64,000 bases of DNA from Montifringilla adamsi (lineage: Eukaryota; Chordata; Aves; Passeriformes; Passeridae). The stretch covers positions 11,605,330 through 11,669,329 of the forward strand of contig JAGGNK010007004.1 in NCBI GenBank assembly GCA_017590115.1, in the 5' to 3' direction. Positions 36,231-47,080 of this stretch are shown here, one piece after another. The stretch's first letter is position 1. Each line of letters opens with the position of its first letter. The position numbers and the translations under genes are program-made. The notes under the pieces are model-generated. The model did no database searches and was not told where the DNA came from. It saw nothing but the letters and a program-made list of their open reading frames with translations.

Positions 36231-38712
36231 CTGCCTTCCCCAGGAAAAATCCTTGGGAAGTTGTGCCTGCTGCTCTCTGGGAAGAGAACTGCAGCCACAA
36301 GCTGGCACAGGCAGTGCTGGAGGAACATGAAATTGCTCTGCCCAATCTGTCTCTCTGTTGGGTGACGGGCAGCACCTCAGTGCCAACATGTGATGGTTCC
36401 ACCTGGAGAAATCTGCTTTCATGAGATGTTGGATGTTTTCAGAGCAATGGAATCTGCACTACTCAGGGACTTCTGGCTGGGTGTCAACATAGGCCGCCAG
36501 CAAATCTCCCCACGATACCACCTTCCCAGTAGTTTCAGATACTGTTCTTCGGTGGCTTTTTGATCTATGGCCCATTAAAAGGCTCACCTCACTGTATTTG
36601 TATTATCCTCCCAACCACAGCCCATGATGCTTGGTAACTCAGCCCTCAATCACGGCAAAGTCATGATTCTCCTGTAATATCAGTATTTATAAACAAGTGT
36701 ATAAATAAATGTTTGCCTGTGGGTGTTTAAGTCTTGTTTTATATTTACTTAACACCACATCTCAACTTCTTTTTGTAAAAGACAATGAAAAAAAATATTC
36801 TGCTTGCCCTTGTCTTTGGATAACCCTAAAGTGTATGTTCCATGTCTGTTCCAGCTTTCTGTGGACTGCTGTCCAAGGATGCCAGCTATGGGCCACAGAA
36901 GTCATTCAAGAGACTTGACTGCCCTGACCATTCCAATGTTCAAAACAATTCCCTCATCCTGCTCATTCACTTTCAAAACATGTTTCTACTCTGACGTGAC
37001 TCTCTCTCTTGCAGTGAGAATCTGTGACAAGCTTGCAAATCAAGTTCCCCCTCTGCATCTATCAGTAGATTGTCAAATCCCTTAAAATGTAGCGCTGCCA
37101 TTTTCTTACAATATTAAGGAGAGGGATTGCTTTTAAAGAAAAGTAAGGAGGAGGGGAGGGTTATTTGATTTTCTCCTTTTAGCCGGGCACTTGTGCTGTC
37201 TTCTCCATGGTGGTGAGTCTTCTTATGGAAGGTGTTTCCTATTTCTTCAGTTGTCTGTCAGTGACAGCCTTGGGTGATCTGCAGCTGACAGCATGTCAGT
37301 CAGGAAGAAGCAGGAAGGCAATCAGTTGCCCACATTTATTTTTCTATGGTTGTACTGAATGCTCCAGATAACCATCTTTCTTAAAGGGAAGTTGACGTCC
37401 CCATACTTGCAGACATTGTTCCATTCATATCCCACACATAGACAAATGTGATGATAGCAGCTGCCTGTGTTCTCAGACAGCCTGAAAAGCAGAAAGATTC
37501 ATGAACTTATTAATTTTAAAAGGAATAATAAATGGTAGTTGTCAGGCATCAATGTTATGTAATATCAAGATGTATTACCTGTGCTCATCAAAGCAGGCAA
37601 GAGTGAGAGGTGATCAGAGATGATGTCAGTAGCAGGAGTGAGGTGCTCTGCAGGACTGTGCAGCCTGCCACCACAGCTACTGCATGAGCTTTGTGGGGAC
37701 TTCCCTTGCAGCCAGGTTTTCACAAGCTACTCTCACTCGTGTCTTCAATGTGGGACATCAGGGAGCAGCTGCTTTGCATGTTGTCCTATATAACTGAGTT
37801 GCTTCAGCTTTTCACAAGCCTATTTTGGGACTTACCAAGAGCTGAGCAGAAGAACAGCTCTCTTCTTGTAATGTCCCCTTCCACAAGTAGAGCTACTCTC
37901 TCTTCCATCTTTTCCCATGCAACCCACACTCACATTTGCCTCTCACAGCCTGTTTCTGAAGCTTTTCCACACAGTATCTCCAGGAGCTCATAAGGGAGAG
38001 CAGTAGCAGATGCATTCCTTGCATCAAAGGAATTACCATCTGTTATTCCTCTTCTCAATTTTGTGCACTGCTGGCAAGAATTTGACTGTTTCTCCTATTC
38101 TCCCTTGATCCTCTGCTGCCCAGTTGGGCAAACAAAGGTAGGCAAATAGCAGCATGCCTCTTGCCTTTCCCCCTGCTTGTACCAGGAACTGCTGTGGACA
38201 AAGGTAGCACCCAGCACCCAAAGGTGGCTGTATCCCCACTTCATATACTCCCCATGCCAAGCTCCATCTGCTGTGCCTTCAGAAGCTCCTCATCATTGAG
38301 AAGGAATAAAAAAAGCCCAGCAAGACAACCTCACAGAAACTCCCAATTAACTTTATCCTGCTCCCAAATCAGGAAAGGCTCTGGCACTATAGGATTGGTT
38401 TACTCTCATCTTACACTGTATTAATGTTTCCCAGCCAGATACATTCAGATAGCTATTGTTAAAATACAACACAACCTTCCTACATATCTGCATTGATGTG
38501 ACTTTCTTTAGAAAGAAAAACGTTTCATCCACAAGAAACCTTACCATGTTTTCCTCCAGGAGACCTCTAGGAATTCAGTCATGTTTTGAGGACTGTAAGG
38601 TGAGGGTTGGAAATGCTCCATGCTCATGTTTTTCTAATTTGCAGGTTTAGTTAGAGTCCATCTCTCCTGGACCTCAAAAGTTCATAAGTTCATTCAATAA
38701 TCTGTTGGAGGT

Positions 38713-38810
38713 GGTTTTTGCTTTTTTTTTCTTTTCTTTTTTTGGTTGTGTTGTTGCTGTTGTTGTTGTCGTTGTTTTGTTTTGTTTTGTTTTGTTTTAT
38801 TTTGTTTTGT
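38713..38810 (+). repeat. T/G-rich microsatellite, (TTG)n followed by (TTTTG)n
   Basis: A gttgttgctgttgttgttg stretch passes into about eight units of ttttg with one ttttat interruption, preceded by a T-rich run. It is simple-sequence DNA, and the open frame through it is an artefact. Confidence 0.9.
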
Positions 38811-41800
38811 AAGAACAAAGCTCTTGATTGTAAGGAAATCTGAAACAAAGTACCAGCCAGTCTTGATCTGGCTCAGAAAGCATAAGGCAAATGAAAATAG
38901 GCCAAAATATTACAGCAAAACAAACCATGAAAAAAATACCCTTAGAAAGTTTTATGGGTTTCAATTTCTTTAAAGGGTTAGATTTCACAATACAGAATTC
39001 ACATTAAATAATTTTATGTAGCACCTGTTTCAGCTATTGCAATCCATGTCTGTAGGTTGAATAATGTGATTATTACAAGAAGAACCATTTATAGTATAAA
39101 TGCAGTTATTGAGAAAAGTTCTAGAGAGGATTTTAAAGCAGTTAAGTTTGCAGTACCCTGTTTTGTGATAGAACAATAATTTAATCCAAGATGTACCAAA
39201 AATGATTGGGAAAATTCCCACGGAAGTCAATCCCCAGTTCAAGATCTTGATCTCTTAACTGGACTTTGACTCCTCTCTTAGCTGAGGAAAATAACTGCAG
39301 CTTTGATCCAGATGCCTTCCTTGTAATCCATTGTTTTAGTGCTTTGAATACACACCACCCCTTAGGTACTTTGATAAAAACCTAACAAAATCCATGTTTA
39401 TAGGATAGTGTCATAAATTGGGCAACTTTCCCAAATGCCACACTCACTTAATAGAAATGTAATGTAATTTTCTTTCTGTTGTGTCTTCTGCATTCATTGT
39501 AATGTGTTTTTAGAAGCTGAGTGATGAAATATTAGCTTAGAGCTCCTGAAAAAAAATCACTAAATCATATGCTTTTTATAGTATCTGAATCAAATTTTCT
39601 TCACATTATCAACACAGCATTACAATTAGATTCCACATAAAAATTTCAGTTTCTCTCTCAGTGATCACTGTAAATGTTTTTAGTCATTGGTGCATGATAA
39701 GGAATGTAAGGCAAATGCTAGCTTTAGCAGAACTAAGTGCCTTTTGAAGCTATATTTAATAGGTGCACTGCAGATTCTAGACTGTCAATTTCAAGACAAG
39801 CACATTGTCATACAGAAATTTGTTCTCCCACACTAATGACTTCTGAGGAGAAAATCTAGTCAAAATGGGATCATCACCTGCAGTCTGGTTCTTAATTTAC
39901 AGTCAGATCACATTTCAAATCTAGGATCTACCTATTATTCTGGTTTTGGCAGCTGTTTTTGCCCATGCTGTGGTGATAGGAGGAAGCTGAGGAACTGAGC
40001 AGCTCTGCACATCCACTCCAAAGCTGTTGGCGGACTTGACATAATAAAAGGAAGAAGGAGACTGGAGGAATAATGTATAACCTCATTTCACTTCCCAGAA
40101 ACACACTAAAGATGACTGAGAAATTGATTTGTGAGAGTCTGGAAAAAACACAACAAACCAGAGGGTTTGAAAAGTGCCAGAACAGAACTGCCAAGAGGGC
40201 ATTGTCCTGTGCCTTTTGGCATTGAGGACAGCAGCTGCTGGGGGAGTAAGCAGCCTTGAGAGCCTTTGGGCATCTCTGCTGGAGCAAAAAGCCTCTGCTC
40301 TGTGGAGGGACCAGGTGTTCCAGGCAGAAAACTCCCTTGGTCATCCCCACAGGTGCTGTACCTGCCTCAGGAGGGTCCTTGCTGACAGCTTGGCCGCAGT
40401 GTGACAGCTGTACCCAGGGTGCTGGGGAGCAGGGGGGGCAGTTTGGCAGCCCCCAGGCACTCAGATCACTGCTCGGGGGGATGTCAGTGGGGCAGAGCCC
40501 CCGGGCTGTAGCTGGGCTGATGGGGACTGAGAGAAGATGAAGAGGGAGGGAGTGGCCATTGCAAAGCAGGGAGAGCCAGGCTGTGGCCAGCAGGCAGGCC
40601 CCGTAGGGAGCACTCCAGCTACTTGCTGTTTTTGGAGTATTTCTGCTGTATATCTGACATAAACTGTGCTCTCCCTTCTCCTCCCAGGTTTACATCTGTT
40701 CAGCAAGGAACACTGTGATACTGATTTATCGAGGCTAAATTGCTGACAAGTTGTTTGGACAAAGGGCTCTTAGCAGGCAGGTCTTCCTTGTGTCACAGGA
40801 AAGTGCATGGTGGTTCAAATAAGCATAATAATCCTTTCTGTGCTCCTTTCAGCCATTTTTTATTTGTATTCTGAGTCTCTGCATAGAGTGGAAGAGCAGC
40901 GTCCTGGATCTCAAGCCTGGGGGCAATGCTGTCAGTTAAAAGACTCAGCTTGCAGTTGTGGAGCTGAACCAAGACCCATATGCACTACTCCCTGAAAGCA
41001 ACACCCTTTCATATTCAGTATAACAGTTATAATTCACATTCTTTGCTGCAGTCTATAAGTTTTCTATATGCAAGTATCAGTTGGCTGCTTACTAGTTATT
41101 GCTGACTGTATTTTCTAAATGTTCTTACACTTAATTTTTTGTAGTTTTCTTGTAAAATTCATTTTTGAGTCTCTAACCCCTGCTCATTACACACAAAGCA
41201 TCCTGCTAACCATTTTTGTACAGCCCTTTTTCCTGATTTCCTTGTTGAAATCTTCTGTTTTACTCCATTTTCCTTTCAGGTTCCATATGTTCTGCACAAG
41301 TGGTTTTCAACCTCCAGCTTTCTGGAGCCCGAAATTTTTCTGGTGAAATTACACTTTCCTGTATATCACATTTAACTCCACCTGATAATAAGCTTACAAA
41401 AATTAAAATTATTTACCTTTGCGGATTCTTTAAAGGCAGTTCACAGAGGACTCACATAAGGACACAGCTGTTTGAAAGCCGCTCTTCCGAATGCTGACAC
41501 TCATTAATCAGAGTAACATCATTACTTTTTATTATATGCATTATTGTTTATTAGCTCCTTGTGTTTAGTTTCTCTTAACATTCTCCATAAACTAATTTTC
41601 TTAAAACCTATTACCATTTCTATTGGACTAGGATTTAGTAATATCTTTTTAAATTTCATTTTCTTCCCAGTGTCTCCCTTTTATCTCTAGGCTGACCATT
41701 CATTACAAAGGTGGTGTTTATATTCAGTGCTGGAGAAAGATAAAGCTTTGGCAGTGTAACAGCCACTTGTTTATTTCCAAACCAGACCCAGCACAGTTCC

Positions 41801-43157
41801 CATAGAGACTTGTCTCAGTGCTTTTCCCTTCTTTTCCCATTCAGGAAATCAATGCCATTTTCATTAACAATGACAGATTGGTCCTCATACCTTTCTTTTT
41901 CTTGTTGTTTTTTTTTCCCCTTTGGCCACTCTGGTGAGCCTGCCAACGCTGCTAATTAGCAGTTGCTTAGTTGGTTTGGGCTCTGGTGCTCTGAGACGCT
42001 CCATACAAATGGACTCACAGGGATGTCTGTGCATGCTGCAGGTGCAGATTCAGCTTTCTGCCACACAGTACAGGCTGCTTTTACAGCTGCATTGTCACTA
42101 AGGCATAGAACCAATAATTCATTTCATAGATGTCATTAAATGCTTCTTAAATGATCTGAAATTTAAATAATCTCTTGAGTAAGATTTGAATTGTATAATT
42201 TTCCCTGTCCTTGAATATATGATTGGTTAAAAAAATGTGTAATCAGTACTGGAACCTATTATCCTTAGGAATCCACTAGTATCACATGTCAGGAATTCAA
42301 AGGAATTCAGTTTCATGCCCATGAAATGGATGCAGTCAGAAGGAAGCTTGTTTTATTAAACTATGTGGAATGAAATGTAGACGAAATTTACTTGAGACTT
42401 GTTTGAAATATTCATGTGAAGGTGGTGCACAGGGCAAAATGAAGGAGAGATAACAATGCAGGGTGATATGCCAGCCTTTAATAAGACCAGGGTATGCTTT
42501 TTGAACCTGGGGAGGCAGAAAACCTAAGAGCATTGCAGCAGGACTTAAACCAATATGAGGTGATCACACCAGGGCAGTGGAATAATTTAAAATGCCAATA
42601 TCATTGTTTTAGGGCTATCTGCACTGAGTGAGCTCCTAAAAGAACTGTGACTGAGACCAGAGCTTTGCTGGTACCACTGCACAGTAACTTGAATCCATAG
42701 TTTATCCCAGGCATTCCAGAAAGCCAGAGATTACCATCAGAGGAGGTCCCACTGCCTCTGTTATGAGATAATCCCTAGGGAATGACCACCTTTGGGTCAT
42801 GCTGCAGCACCTCCTTCTTTAATGAAGACTTTGGCTAAAACTTGGATGCTATTTATATTGTAAGATCATCCATCTTTTCTCATCTCCACAGAGTCAGGAA
42901 TGAGGCAAAACCAGAGCTCCTGGTAACAGGGAAAGGAGCTTGAATATTTTCCAGATCCAGCAGTTACCTTACTAGTCCATGATAAATACAGATGGAGGAT
43001 CTTGACAACAGAATGTAGGTGCTGGTGTTTAGGCCTAAGAAAAGACAGAGAAGTGAAAGGTGGGATTCACTCAATTAAATATGTATATCTGAAGGTATCC
43101 ATGTGTGTGCTGCCCAGCCCAGGCATAGTCAGTGCAGAGAAACTGACAACGGACAAC

Positions 43158-43185
43158 AAAAGTCCCCTGACAACTGGGGACTTTT
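43158..43185. repeat. Perfect hairpin, 10-bp stem and 8-nt loop
   Basis: Arms aaaagtcccc (43158-43167) and ggggactttt (43176-43185) flank tgacaact. The G/C-rich inner stem makes it fairly stable. It has no known context and lies about 380 bp upstream of an LTR. Confidence 0.8.
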
Positions 43186-43566
43186 CAAAGAAGACGTTTA
43201 AAGAAGTAGAGTTTAAAAACAAAGACAAATATCACCAAGGGTCCAGGTCTGATATTGTTTACATTTAGGAGGCAAGAAGAGGCATAAGTGGGCACTAGTC
43301 ACAGAAAATCATGGGCATCTTGGTGTTTTCAATTCAGAGTAGCTTGAGAACCTCACAGTCACTGTGCACTGCTGCACAGGGCACCACACCTGCCTTTCAC
43401 ACTGCACTTTCTTATGGGGTGTTGCAGAAAAACTGACACACTGTAAAACACCAAATTTCCCCTCTTGGGTGCAGATGTTAGAAGAGGTGAAGCTGCCCTT
43501 TGTGGTATTCACATGCCCTCTGAACAGAGAGAGATTTAGCTTTCTCAGATTTCTCCTGAGAGAAGC

Positions 43567-43900
43567 TGTGAGAGAAGCAGAGAAAAAATGATCAAAACAA
43601 TTCTTATCTCACTTGCTGTGTTTTTGCCCATGTGGAATGTGTTCTGGAGACTGTTTACCTGAGGGGATTGCTTGATTGGATTCTGGTGATGGTGTTTTGG
43701 ATTCACTGACCAATTGGATCCACGTGTGTGTGTCAAAATCTCAGAGAGTCATGGGTTTTCTAGTTAGTTAGTGATAGTTCTTGTTAGTGTAATATAGTTA
43801 TAGTATAATATAGTATAATAAAGTAATTAATTAGCCTTCTGATATCATGGAGTTCTGTGCATCATTCTTCCCGCTTGGGGGCACCTTGCAAATCTGATAG
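43567..43900 (+). mobile_element. Solo-type ERV LTR, plus strand (same family as 35.3-36.2 kb)
   Basis: It begins TGTGAGAGAAGC at 43567 and shares with the LTR at 35331-36230 the blocks 'caattcttatctcac', 'catgtggaatgtgtt', 'gagagtcatgggttttc', the TA-rich promoter part and 'atcatggagttc'. AATAAA lies at 43817-43822. The 3' end is estimated at about 43,900. No internal sequence follows, consistent with recombination to a solo LTR. Confidence 0.82.
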
Positions 43901-44089
43901 TCCTTGGCTCGTGAGCGAGATTGTCAACCAAATGATGCTAAGTGGAGTTACACCAAGGCTTCATTAGCTATAGGCATCTGTGGAAGCCCAGGGCACAGGG
44001 AATATTTATCTGTCTGCTCTGAGGTGCCCTGACCCCCAGGGGATCACTGACTTTAACCCTCATTAATGGAGAAAGTTTCCTAGACTTCA

Positions 44090-44562
44090 AGAGGGACTAG
44101 AATCCACAAAAGTGTGAAATAGATTGCAGAGAGTATTGTAGGGGTATCACTTGGTGAGAAATGTAGGTTTTGGGATTTTTAGTATGTTGTGGATGGAAGC
44201 AAGATGGAGGGCACAGGGCATTGTCCTGGGTTTCTTCTTCATGTTTCTTCTTCCTTCTTCTTCTTGGGTTTGGGTGGCATTTTGTAATTGGGCAGAAAAG
44301 TCTGCACTGTGGGCTCTTTGGGATCATTATTGGATTAAAAGGGAAAATAATCCATGTGTCAGTTCTTAATTGGATAGTTTAGTCTTAAAAGAGCTTGTAA
44401 CAAGAGATTGTTAGCCATTTTGTACCTTCTAATGAAAAGCTGCTGAACTTACAGTAGTGAGACTGTTTTACTGATAAGAAATAATAAACACTTGAGTCTG
44501 AACATACTGTCTCAAGTGCCTTCAATCCAGACCCAGAGAAACCGACAACTGGGACCCCCACA
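44090..44562 (+). mobile_element. Solo-type ERV LTR of a second family, plus strand
   Basis: Recognisable blocks in order are 'gaaatgtaggttttggga', a pyrimidine stretch of ttcttcttcc type (44226-44264), 'aattgggcagaaaagtctg', 'gagattgttagccatttt', AATAAA at 44483-44488, and an end 'gaaaccgacaactgggac' ccccaca at 44562. The pattern matches a common passerine LTR as I remember it. The 5' boundary is approximate. No internal region follows. Confidence 0.8.
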
Positions 44563-46079
44563 GGCATCCTGTTACTTCAGCCAGTTTCCACACTATCCTT
44601 GACCCAACCACTCATTTTTAGCACTGGTCTCAAAGATGTTTGTTTTCTGATCCATTCCTGTGCTCAATAAACGTTTCCATGCACAGTGACCTAGGTGCAA
44701 AGTTGAGAAAGGCAACTAGACTAGAACTTGTAAAAGCTCTTGAGACAACATTTTGCTTCTCCTTTGAGATTTGGGCTTTTTTTTTTCTCCTTCTGATTTG
44801 TGGAATCTCTCATCTTTTAAGAAAAGGGTGTTGAGGTTAGCTGTATCATGGGAATTACAGTTGGGATACTGGTGTATCTCATTCAGTCATCAATGAGAGC
44901 CACTCACTCTTCTCATATGTTAATATTCACACTGTTTTTTTTCCTATTAATATTTACACTTGCTTTGACAGTAGAATTTATTAAAAATGTACATTTTGGA
45001 AGCAGTTTTCAACCTAAAAATTGACAGAACTTTCATTATTTTGCTTGCTTCTTCCATGAATGCTCTCTAGGCAATGAGAAGTGTTTGTGCAGGCTGGATT
45101 ACAATGTATTAGTTATGTATGCATGCACGTGTATTTATAAAATTGATATATGCCATATACTGTATGCATATATTGTATAACTAGTGTTAGTGCTTCCATT
45201 TGCAGGTCTCAAAGAACTTTGCTGAGCAGCCTAATAATTTTTACCTATTTCTTAGTCATGGGGAAGCCAGGGTACAAAGGGAATGCGGCTTGTTTAAAAC
45301 ACCATTATGAGGTCAGCAAGAAAGGAAATCTCTTTGATTCCAATACAGTGTTCATTGGTAGGCAGTGACATCCATCTTCTTATAGGTAACTTCTCTTTAA
45401 AACAAACACCTCAATTTGGAAAGTCTAACTCAGTTGCCAACTTTTAAAGGAGTAAATGCAAAAGTAAAAAAAAAAGTCTGTAAAACGTGAAAAACAGGTC
45501 CTGCTAGTACTTAGAGCAAAAATTGACCAATATCAATTCAAGTCTATTTGCATGCCATAGTTTGAAGAAACAGTAAATTGGAGTCAAAGACACCGAATAT
45601 ATAAAAAAAAGGGGCTATGATATTGATCCAGGATGAACTCACTCTTCCAGTTCAAATATGTAAAATGCGCCTAATCTGGTGTGTTAACGTTTTACTGGCA
45701 GGCTTTTTAAGAGATCAGTTACTGTCTGTCTGCACCACTCCAATTTTATGCTGGACAAGTAGCATCTGTCTTTCTGCAGTCAGCATAAAGCCAGCATAAA
45801 ACTGACATAATCTATGCATCAGGTCCCCCGGTTAATTTGACAGAGAAACAATGGTGTGGCCGCATCTGAGCTGAATCAGTTATGTCCTGCTGTCTAATCA
45901 GTGGCACCGAGACCTTGTGCTAATGGTGATGGAAGAGCAGCCCTAGACCAGTGCCCCGACCCCGCTGCTGTTTCGCATTCAGGTTGCCTTGACCAGAGCC
46001 AAACACGCTCATTTACCGGGGGCAGGGAGAGAGCAGAGGTAACTCTGCTTTCCCAGTTTCCCGAAATAGCAGGGCAATA
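44563..46079. other. Intergenic stretch upstream of BICD1
   Basis: No coding region. It includes an A/T-rich dinucleotide-like patch (45130-45180) and an octamer-type ATTTGCAT at about 45547-45554. GC content rises steeply after 46,000 into the BICD1 CpG island. Confidence 0.5.
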
Positions 46080-47080
46080 CTTGCTGCTGCCCCCCCGCCG
46101 CTCCCGCAGTTTGCTGGGCTGCATCTCCCTTCCTACTTATACCCGCACCGCCGCCCCTACGGCCGCGGCTGCAGCACGCCGAGCAGAGCCGAGAGGCGCT
46201 GACACGGCGGCGGAGGGGCGGAGGGCAGCGGCAGGGAGGGGGCCCGGGCGGGAGCAGCCCCGCAGGCGCAGCGCCGACAGCCCGGCGCGCCGGGGCCGGC
46301 TCCGCACGGCTCGGCAGCTCCGCCGCTGCTGCCGCGCCGCTTCCCCGCCCGCCCGGCGGCAATACCAGACCTGAGGACGCTGTCATCTTGCGGCCCCGAC
46401 CCCCATCCCCGCGGCCGTGCCGCCCCAGGCCGGCCGTGCCGGTGCCGCCCCTCGGCCGCGCCCGCCCCCTGGCTGCCTGCTCGGCGGCGCGGCAGTGCCG
46501 GCGGGACTATGGCTGCGGAGGAGGTGCTGCAGGGCGCAGACCACTACAAGAGCGAGATCGAGCGGCTGACCCGGGAGCTCTCCGAGACGACCCACGAGAA
46601 GATCCAGGCGGCGGAGTATGGGCTGGTGGTGCTGGAGGAGAAGCTCACCCTCAAGCAGCAGTACGATGAGCTGGAGGCGGAGTATGACGGCCTCAAGCAG
46701 GAGCTGGAGCAGCTGAAGGAGGTGAGCCAGCCCGGGCTTTTGTCTGGCCCCGCCGCCGGGGGCTGCGGGCAGGTGCGGGGCGCCCCACGCGTGTCCCTGC
46801 CGGGGGGCGAGCGGGGACGCGATGCGCGGGCCCCGCAGCGGCTGCGGACTCCGCTCCGGGCGCGGGGAGGAGGGGTTTCCCGGGGCCGAGGATCAGCCGG
46901 GACCGTGGAGCTTAAGGACGGATTACACGAGATCGCAGCCCCCTTGCCCTGAGAAATTTCCCCGGGGCTGCGCTCCGGCTGGTGCCGCCGGCAGCCTCAA
47001 CTTGTGGGAACAGGCGTTTGCGGCAGGGGAGGGTCCCCCCGCTCCTACCTGCACCGCATCGCCCGAAGAAGAGCAAAGGA
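46080..47080 (+). promoter_or_regulatory. BICD1: CpG island: BICD1 promoter and 5' region
   Basis: GC and CpG density rise abruptly around 46,080 and fall after about 47,080. The island encloses the first BICD1 coding exon. Several GC-box-like stretches (such as ccccgccg and gggcgg types) and no good TATA box suggest a dispersed CpG-island promoter. The transcription start is not visible from sequence, and the part before 46,509 is presumed 5' UTR plus promoter. Open frames on both strands in the island are compositional artefacts. Confidence 0.8.
46509..46721 (+). CDS. BICD1: BICD1 (Bicaudal D homolog 1), first coding exon, residues 1-71
   Basis: BICD1 is a coiled-coil adaptor that links dynein-dynactin to Rab6 vesicles and other cargo. 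The human protein is about 975 residues. This exon encodes the start of the first coiled coil, almost identical to human BICD1: MAAEEVLQ, then [20 protein letters not shown], and on to [10 protein letters not shown]. It includes the conserved AAxxG box (A34, A35, G38), which in BICD proteins contacts the dynein light intermediate chain. ATG 46509 has a strong context (A at -3, G at +4). The exon ends after GAG at 46721 with donor gtgagc, phase 0, the same boundary as I recall for human exon 1. All later exons lie beyond the window. The neighbour RESF1 is upstream on the same strand, as in human. Confidence 0.96.

Larger units (their letters stand above)
36231..43566. other. Intergenic stretch, nothing recognised except simple repeats
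   Basis: No gene. It contains the T/G-rich simple repeat at 38713-38810 and a 10-bp-stem hairpin at 43158-43185. The section around 40,400-40,600 is locally GC-rich but small. Open frames are short and unsupported. Confidence 0.5.

Noticed and set aside
45547..45554. Octamer motif ATTTGCAT upstream of BICD1
   Set aside because: A single 8-bp match is expected by chance in this length and nothing nearby supports an enhancer.
46722..46952. Continuation of the BICD1 frame past 46,721 to a 147-codon ORF
   Set aside because: The donor gtgagc follows codon 71 at the known exon boundary, and the downstream residues have no BICD similarity.
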